From NCBI RefSeq assembly GCF_021655555.1, contig NZ_AP023086.1, positions 3,006,685 through 3,070,684 of the forward strand: a stretch of DNA of 64,000 nt, read 5' to 3'. Of this stretch, positions 58,580 through 64,000 are shown piece after piece. The number at the start of each line of letters is the position of its first letter. Positions within the stretch are counted from its first letter, which is position 1. Made by a program: the position numbers and the translations under genes. This DNA comes from Marinagarivorans cellulosilyticus. GTDB lineage: Bacteria > Pseudomonadota > Gammaproteobacteria > Pseudomonadales > Cellvibrionaceae. Under the pieces are notes generated by a model, which was not told where the DNA came from, searched no databases, and was given only the letters and a program-made list of their open reading frames with translations.

Positions 58580-58605
58580 GCTGCTCACTTACTAAAAGCT
58601 AGCTG

Positions 58606-61230
58606 TTAAGAGCGAACCTCAACAATTTCCGTGGCGGCTATGCGCTTGCCTTCTTCGGCGCCATCTTGGAAGCTTTTGATCTGGTCGAAGTTCATGTACT
58701 TGAAGATCTCGTCGCTCATGCTATTGATTTTACTCGCATATTTCATGTATTCCGCGGGGGTTGGTAGCCGACCCAATATGCCACCTACGGAGGCAAGCTC
58801 TGCCGAGGTGAGATAAACGTTGGCGCCATTACCTAAGCGGTTAGGGAAGTTACGCGTTGATGTTGATAGAACGGTTGCGCCATCGGCAACGCGAGCTTGG
58901 TTACCCATGCATAACGAGCAGCCCGGCATTTCCATGCGGGCGCCTTTTGCGCCAAAAATGTTGTAGTAGCCTTCTTCCATTAAGGTGTGGGCATCCATTT
59001 TTGTGGGCGGCGAAATCCAAAAGCGTGAGTTGAGTGTGCCTTTGGTGGATTCAAATAATTTGCCTGCTGCGCGGAAGTGACCAATGTTAGTCATGCACGA
59101 ACCAATAAATACTTCGTCAACTTTATCGCCAGCGACTTCAGATAATAAACGAGCATCGTCTGGATCGTTGGGGCAGCAAACGACAGGTTCGGTTACTTCA
59201 GCTAAGTCGATTTCAATGACGGCGGCATATTCGGCATCAGCATCGCCTTCGAGTAGTTCTGGGTTGGCTAGCCATTCTTCCATTTTGCTGGCGCGACGCT
59301 CAAGGGTGCGAGCATCGCCATAACCTTCGCTTACCATCCAGCGCAATAGTGTGATATTCGAGCGCAAGTATTCAGAAATTTTCTCGATGGATTGCTTAAT
59401 CGTACAGCCTGCTGCAGATCGCTCGGCCGAGGCATCTGAAAGCTCGAAAGCTTGTTCTACGGTTAAGTCTTTTAGGCCTTCGATTTCAAGAATTCGGCCG
59501 GAGAAAATATTCTTTTTGCCTTTTTTCTCTACGGTGAGCAAGCCTTGTTTAATGGCATATAACGGGATTGCATGCACTAAATCGCGCAAGGTAATGCCTG
59601 GCTGCATATCTCCTTTAAAGCGAACCAATACCGATTCGGGCATATCGAGTGGCATAACGCCAGTTGCCGCGGCAAAAGCCACTAAGCCAGAACCCGCCGG
59701 GAAGGAAATGCCCATTGGGAAGCGAGTATGTGAATCGCCGCCAGTACCGACAGTATCGGGCAGTAACATGCGGTTAAGCCAGCTGTGAATGATGCCGTCG
59801 CCAGGGCGCAAAGAAACGCCGCCGCGCGTCATAATGAAATCGGGCAGGGTGTGTTGCGTAGTGATATCAACAGGTTTTGGATATGCCGCAGTGTGGCAGA
59901 ACGACTGCATCGTCAGGTCGGCAGAGAAGCCTAAACAGGCGAGGTCTTTAAGCTCGTCGCGGGTCATTGGGCCGGTGGTATCTTGCGAGCCCACAGTCGT
60001 CATTTTGGGCTCGCAGTATGTGCCAGGGCGAATGCCTTGGCCTTCGGGTAAACCACAAGCGCGGCCAACCATTTTTTGCGCTAAGGTAAAGCCTTTGCCG
60101 GTATCTACTGGCGCGGCCGGGACACGGAAAAGCGTTGATGTCGGTAGGCCAAGCGATTCACGTGCTTTGGCCGTTAAGCCGCGACCAATAATAAGGTTGA
60201 TACGGCCGCCTGCACGCACTTCGTCTAATAGTACGTCAGACTTCAATTCAAACTCGCTCAGTACGTCGCCGCTTTCGCTCAGAATTTTGCCGTCGTAAGG
60301 GCGGATTTCAATGACATCGCCCATGCCGATTTTCTCGACAGGCGCTTCGAAAACTAAGGCGCCAGCATCTTCCATCGTGTTGTAAAAGATAGGTGCGACC
60401 TTACCACCAATACAAATGCCGCCACCGCGCTTGTTGGGCACGCCGGGCATGTCGTCACCGAAGAACCATAAAACGGAGTTGGTCGCCGATTTGCGCGAAG
60501 AGCCAGTACCTACAACGTCGCCAACAAAGGCAACAGGCAAGCCTTGATCTTGCACGGCTTTAACTTGCGCCATAGGGCCGGTTATGCCAGCTTCGTCGGG
60601 GGTTAAGCCGTCGCGCTGCATTTTATACATGGCTAGCGCATGCAATGGGATGTCTGGGCGGCTCCATGCATCTGGGGCTGGCGACAAATCATCGGTATTG
60701 GTTTCACCGGTGACTTTAAACACGGCCACTTTAATGCTTTGTGCCACTTCGGCGCGGCTCGTGAACCACTCGGCATCAGCCCAGCTTTGAATAACTTCTT
60801 TGGCCAAAGCATTGCCGGCTTTGGCTTTTTCTTCTACATCGTGGAAGGCATCGAACATCAATAAGGTGTGCTTGAGCTCTTTTGCCGCTAGTGATGCAAG
60901 GTCTGGGCAATCGAGTAGGCTAACCAATGTTTCGATATTGTAACCGCCATGCATATTGCCGAGCAGCTCTACGGCTTGCGCTTTTGTGATGAGCGGCGAC
61001 GAGGTTTCGCCCTTTATTAGCGCAGACAAAAAGCCCGCTTTAACATAAGCCGCTTCATCAACCCCAGGTGGAACGCGGGTGCTGAGTAGTTCTACCAGTG
61101 TTCCTTCTTCACCGGCGGGGGGACTTTTAAGCAGTTCAACAAGGTCTGCAACTTGCTCGGGAGTTAATGGCTTGGGGGGAATGCCTTGAGCAGCGCGCTC
61201 GGCAACGTGTGCACGGTAAGCTTCTAACAC
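58606..61230 (-). CDS. acnB: Aconitate hydratase B
   Basis: An 874-residue [4Fe-4S] enzyme of the TCA and methylcitrate cycles. The N-terminal HEAT-like domain starts MLEAYRAHVAERAAQGIPPK, then the swivel domain (VAFVGDVVGTGSSRKSATNS), and the core with cluster cysteines in CLGFSADLTMQ region, IGSCMTNIGHF (near 710) and MPGCSLCMGNQARV (near 769-772). Length is typical for AcnB. A 340-bp region upstream (61231-61572) must contain its promoter; nothing else was seen there. Confidence 0.97.
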   Translation of the reverse strand: MLEAYRAHVAERAAQGIPPKPLTPEQVADLVELLKSPPAGEEGTLVELLSTRVPPGVDEAAYVKAGFLSALIKGETSSPLITKAQAVELLGNMHGGYNIETLVSLLDCPDLASLAAKELKHTLLMFDAFHDVEEKAKAGNALAKEVIQSWADAEWFTSRAEVAQSIKVAVFKVTGETNTDDLSPAPDAWSRPDIPLHALAMYKMQRDGLTPDEAGITGPMAQVKAVQDQGLPVAFVGDVVGTGSSRKSATNSVLWFFGDDMPGVPNKRGGGICIGGKVAPIFYNTMEDAGALVFEAPVEKIGMGDVIEIRPYDGKILSESGDVLSEFELKSDVLLDEVRAGGRINLIIGRGLTAKARESLGLPTSTLFRVPAAPVDTGKGFTLAQKMVGRACGLPEGQGIRPGTYCEPKMTTVGSQDTTGPMTRDELKDLACLGFSADLTMQSFCHTAAYPKPVDITTQHTLPDFIMTRGGVSLRPGDGIIHSWLNRMLLPDTVGTGGDSHTRFPMGISFPAGSGLVAFAAATGVMPLDMPESVLVRFKGDMQPGITLRDLVHAIPLYAIKQGLLTVEKKGKKNIFSGRILEIEGLKDLTVEQAFELSDASAERSAAGCTIKQSIEKISEYLRSNITLLRWMVSEGYGDARTLERRASKMEEWLANPELLEGDADAEYAAVIEIDLAEVTEPVVCCPNDPDDARLLSEVAGDKVDEVFIGSCMTNIGHFRAAGKLFESTKGTLNSRFWISPPTKMDAHTLMEEGYYNIFGAKGARMEMPGCSLCMGNQARVADGATVLSTSTRNFPNRLGNGANVYLTSAELASVGGILGRLPTPAEYMKYASKINSMSDEIFKYMNFDQIKSFQDGAEEGKRIAATEIVEVRS

Positions 61231-61572
61231 GGAGTAATCCTCTCTTGTAATGGGTTGCTCGTGCTAACGCTTTGTCGTTGTTTGCAACAAATACGTTTGC
61301 CGAGGCATTAATAACGAATCCAGTAACGCTATCAATCGTGGTACGAATATCGGGAAGATGCAATGAATAAGCCATGCAGTGTAGTTGAACACCGATATTC
61401 CGCACGAAGTGTATTCAATAATGCTGATCTACTCAGCATGTTTTCCTAGAAGTGTCCAATTGAGGGCGCGGATTTTACCTTAAAAGGGTGGGGGTGTCTA
61501 AACAGGCTGTAAGACATTGTCATGTATAGAGCGCGCACTGTGGCAAACTAGCGATTTTAAGAGGGTAATGCG

Positions 61573-62493
61573 GTGTTGCCACTTGTAACACATCCTTGCT
61601 ATAGCTTCGAATTCCCTGCAAGCCATCGCTTTCCGATGGATAAGTTTGCCTTGTTACACGCTTATTTACAGGAAAAGGGCATTGCTACTACAAAAAACAC
61701 ATACCGCCCAGGGCGCGCTAGGTTAGAGTTGCTGACATTAGGGCATGATAGTGACTATATCGAACGCTTTATCGCCGGCACCCAAACCCCAGCCCAGTTG
61801 CGCACAATGGGCTTGCCGTGGAGTAAGCCGTTGGTCGCGCGCACCTTAATTTCACCCAATGGCACGCTCTTGTCTGCATTATTGGCCTTGGACCGAGGTA
61901 TTGCTTGTCATTTGGCGGGTGGCACGCATCACGCACATTACGATTATGCATCGGGCTTTTGTATTTTTAATGATCTAGCGGTAGCGGCGCAGGCATTGAT
62001 TGCGCAAGGCAAAGTTCAGCGTGTGCTTATTGTGGATTGCGATGTTCACCAAGGCGATGGTACCGCGGCGATCTTGGCCAATACCCCCTCCGTGTTTACC
62101 TTTTCACTGCATTGCGAAAAAAACTTCCCTGCACGTAAAGCTGTTAGCGATTTAGACGTTGGTTTGGCGCCCAAAACGACAGATCGGGTTTATTTAGAGG
62201 TACTCGATAACGCCTTAAGCAAGGTGCTGGAGCAATTTCAGCCCAATTTTGTTTTTTATGATGCCGGTGTAGATGTTTATGAGCACGACCCGTTGGGTTT
62301 GCTGAATATTTCGTTAGAAGGCATTCGCGCGCGGGACAAATTGGTTCTAGAGGAATGTGTTAGGCGGAATATCCCTATAGCCACTGTGATCGGCGGTGGC
62401 TATTATGACGGCCTTTCGAGCCGTGCCGATGCAAGCTTAGCTTTGGCTAAGCGCCATGCCATCGTTGTTGAGGAGGCGAATCGTTGGTTTTAG
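61573..62493 (+). CDS. Histone deacetylase family protein (acetoin utilisation AcuC/amidohydrolase-like)
   Basis: A 306-residue zinc hydrolase of the arginase/deacetylase fold. The active site is seen in GGTHHAHYDYASGFCIFNDL (His pair), VDCDVHQGDGTAAILA (zinc ligands D and H) and FYDAGVDVYEHDPLGLL (second Asp), with IGGGYYDG holding the transition-state Tyr. Start GTG 61573 with GAGGG seven bases upstream. Prokaryotic members deacetylate polyamines or other small amides; the substrate is unknown. Its stop (62493) is 47 bases before the mutarotase start. Confidence 0.9.
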   Translation: MLPLVTHPCYSFEFPASHRFPMDKFALLHAYLQEKGIATTKNTYRPGRARLELLTLGHDSDYIERFIAGTQTPAQLRTMGLPWSKPLVARTLISPNGTLLSALLALDRGIACHLAGGTHHAHYDYASGFCIFNDLAVAAQALIAQGKVQRVLIVDCDVHQGDGTAAILANTPSVFTFSLHCEKNFPARKAVSDLDVGLAPKTTDRVYLEVLDNALSKVLEQFQPNFVFYDAGVDVYEHDPLGLLNISLEGIRARDKLVLEECVRRNIPIATVIGGGYYDGLSSRADASLALAKRHAIVVEEANRWF

Positions 62494-62540
62494 CTGTTCG
62501 GATTCACAGAATTTATTGCAAAGAGAGTAAAGGCAGAATT

Positions 62541-63362
62541 ATGCAAAAAACAGAATTGGTAACTCCTTTTGGCGCCAAAGCAACAATCTACCATCAAGGT
62601 GCGCACGTGACATCTTGGGTCCCGAGTGAAGCCTTAGGGGAGCAAATGTTTGTAGCCAAGCAAAGCGAGTTTTCGACAGGTAAAGCCATTCGTGGTGGCG
62701 TGCCTGTTTGCTTTCCTCAATTCGCGGCATTTGGTTCTGGTGTAAAGCATGGTTTTGCGCGCAATATCGATTGGCAAGTGAAAAGTATTAGCGATGATCA
62801 AACCGAAGCCGTTTTTAGCTTGGCCAATAATGAAAAAACACATGAGCTTTGGCCGCATAAATTTGAGCTCCTACTAACGGTTACGCTTGAGCCAACAAAG
62901 TTGGTGATGGCCTTAACCGTCAATAATACTGATGATAAAGCCTTTGAGTTTAGCGGGGCGCTACATACTTATTTTGCCGTTTCGCGGTATACCGATGTGC
63001 AGGTTAGTGATTTATCCGGTATTACCTACTGGGATAATGGCACCGAGTTAAGCGATAAAAAACGAGCAGAACAGAGTGTGCTTTCGCTTGATGGTGCGCT
63101 AGATCGTGTCTATTTTGATGCGCCTGATGCGCTCGTTTTAGATGACGGAGCATTAAGCAAAAAAATTACTAAACGAGGCTTTACCGATGTAGTGGTGTGG
63201 AACCCTGGCCCAGAGGGCGCCAAAGGGTTAAAAGATATGGGTGATAATGAATACCACGGTATGCTGTGTGTGGAAGCGGCTATTGTCGACAAGCCTGTTC
63301 AACTTGCTAAAGGTGCAACATGGTCGGGCATACAGGCTATTGAAGTGCTAGTTAAAAACTAA
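62541..63362 (+). CDS. D-hexose-6-phosphate mutarotase (YeaD-like aldose-1-epimerase family)
   Basis: A 273-residue β-sandwich epimerase. ATG 62541 has AAAGGC upstream and gives MQKTELVTPFGAKATIYHQG. The family motifs are AIRGGVPVCFPQF (near 51-63), KHGFARNIDWQV (His), ALHTYFAVSRYTDVQV (His) and MLCVEAAIVDKPVQL (Glu). It speeds the α/β interconversion of glucose-6-phosphate and related sugars. Same direction as the deacetylase-like gene and probably in one operon. Confidence 0.93.
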   Translation: MQKTELVTPFGAKATIYHQGAHVTSWVPSEALGEQMFVAKQSEFSTGKAIRGGVPVCFPQFAAFGSGVKHGFARNIDWQVKSISDDQTEAVFSLANNEKTHELWPHKFELLLTVTLEPTKLVMALTVNNTDDKAFEFSGALHTYFAVSRYTDVQVSDLSGITYWDNGTELSDKKRAEQSVLSLDGALDRVYFDAPDALVLDDGALSKKITKRGFTDVVVWNPGPEGAKGLKDMGDNEYHGMLCVEAAIVDKPVQLAKGATWSGIQAIEVLVKN

Positions 63363-63380
63363 AACATATTTTTTGTGAAC

Positions 63381-63413
63381 ACCAACAAATGCTCAGTGGT
63401 GTTGTTTGTTGGT
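63381..63413 (+). terminator. Hairpin after the mutarotase gene
   Basis: ACCAACAAA and TTTGTTGGT pair perfectly with a fifteen-base loop, 18 bases past the stop codon. It is followed by ATTTCGTTT, a weak T-tract. The remaining 63414-63789 contains no other feature that I can support. Confidence 0.45.
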
Positions 63414-63789
63414 ATTTCGTTTGGCTTGCGCGCCTAGATTGTTTCAAATCCCACCCTTTTTTGTTGTTAATTGGCTTATCTTAAACACCGCTTTGCAATT
63501 TTTGATCTCGGTGTCATTTTCTCATTAATTGATAAAGCCCCTTTGTTATTGCTTTTTAATGGAGGGAATTTTCTTGCTTGCCGAGAACTATTGCACTGGC
63601 TCTGTGTCTGACGGCGCTGGTTTGGCGAGTATTAAAGGTTTGTTAGGTTCTTAATGTGGAATAACCGTATTGGTTGCTTGGTGTCGTCACTAGCTGGCAA
63701 TATTCGTTAGATAATACTACCCAATATTCTATAAGCCGTTATGTGAGTGTATTGCGCGGCTTATCCTTCAAAATAGAGCAAGGATTTTT

Positions 63790-64000
63790 ATGTTAAAGCT
63801 TAGGCTTAATGGCCAATCGGTTGCGTTAGATGCTGACCCTAACATGCCTCTTTTATATGCAATTCGCGATATACAACAGCTTACCGGTACTAAGTTTGGT
63901 TGTGGTGCTGGTCAGTGTGGAGCGTGTACGGTTCACATTGATGGCGAGCCAGTGCGTTCGTGCATTACGCCCTTATCGGTCGCGGCAGGAAAAAGCATTA
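63790..64000 (+). CDS. [2Fe-2S] subunit of a molybdenum hydroxylase (isoquinoline 1-oxidoreductase/aldehyde dehydrogenase type), partial
   Basis: The first 70 codons before the window ends. It reads MLKLRLNGQSVALDADPNMP, then LLYAIRDIQQLTGTKFGCG and AGQCGACTVHIDGEPVRSC. The spacing C-x4-C-x2-C...C (GCGAGQCGACTV...RSC) is the plant-ferredoxin-type cluster of xanthine-oxidase-family small subunits. AAGGA lies five bases before ATG 63790. A second [2Fe-2S] domain and the large Mo subunit would be expected past the edge. Confidence 0.9.
   Translation, partial: MLKLRLNGQSVALDADPNMPLLYAIRDIQQLTGTKFGCGAGQCGACTVHIDGEPVRSCITPLSVAAGKSI

Noticed and set aside
1..64000. CRISPR arrays, tRNA and rRNA genes
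   Set aside because: No regularly spaced repeats, cloverleaf-like sequences or conserved rRNA segments were seen on reading both strands.

Overview
The window reads as chromosomal DNA of a marine-type gammaproteobacterium, most likely of the Cellvibrionaceae (Saccharophagus/Teredinibacter-like). This is inference from content: polyserine linkers joined to a carbohydrate-binding module, a Reg_prop hybrid sensor kinase of the kind used for polysaccharide sensing, many c-di-GMP/LytTR-type regulators, and typical gammaproteobacterial core genes (argC-erpA, rsgA-psd/orn, srkA, ppx, acnB, hemJ). No rRNA, tRNA or CRISPR array was seen.

Layout. 1-1754: M61-type peptidase start (partial), DCC-family protein overlapping an SDR. 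1812-6330: an accessory island. A C-terminal relic of an SbtA-like bicarbonate transporter is followed by five minus-strand gene cassettes separated by attC-like sites, with no integron integrase in view (a CALIN). Three short relics that look like ORF-less group IIC introns sit in the attC core sites on the opposite strand. The island ends in a decayed outer-membrane barrel gene. 6353-13658: acyl-CoA thioesterase, bactofilin plus a duplicated methyltransferase-like protein, YqhD, DUF1328 protein, a frameshifted DEDDh exonuclease, a two-domain lipoprotein, an SRPBCC protein. 13940-17537: DUF2914 protein, then argC - DUF6776-like - bactofilin - erpA, with an IscR-like operator and promoter before erpA. 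17755-27602: ClC channel, hemJ, AlkC-like glycosylase, an unusual two-gene sensor/coiled-coil pair, psd-rsgA, orn.

27943-43636: a surface/periplasmic and signalling block: a CBM6-polyserine-cytochrome-DUF1592 lipoprotein with its DUF1552 partner, two DUF1566 proteins, a membrane diguanylate cyclase, a LytS/LytR-like pair, an aldo/keto reductase, and a large Reg_prop hybrid histidine kinase split by a frameshift in an A7 tract. Three copies of a small inverted-repeat element (two with 8-bp target duplications) lie in this block. 43793-50304: small membrane protein, srkA, another MITE-like element, DUF6502 protein, DUF5666 lipoprotein, membrane J-domain protein, ppx. 50736-57000: a FimT-resembling protein, then a minus-strand nitrate uptake operon (NrtA, NrtB, double-ATPase NrtCD, outer-membrane porin) closed by a terminator. 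57611-64000: membrane protein, acnB, histone-deacetylase-like enzyme, YeaD-type mutarotase, and the start of a [2Fe-2S] molybdenum-hydroxylase subunit running off the edge.

The strongest candidates for something little described are (i) the cassette array with intron relics in its attC core sites, (ii) the DNA-binding-less PBP1/GAF/PAS-like sensor coupled to a membrane coiled-coil protein (21181-24821), and (iii) the CBM6/cytochrome/DUF1592-DUF1552 pair. All identifications are from reading the sequence; no database search was possible.
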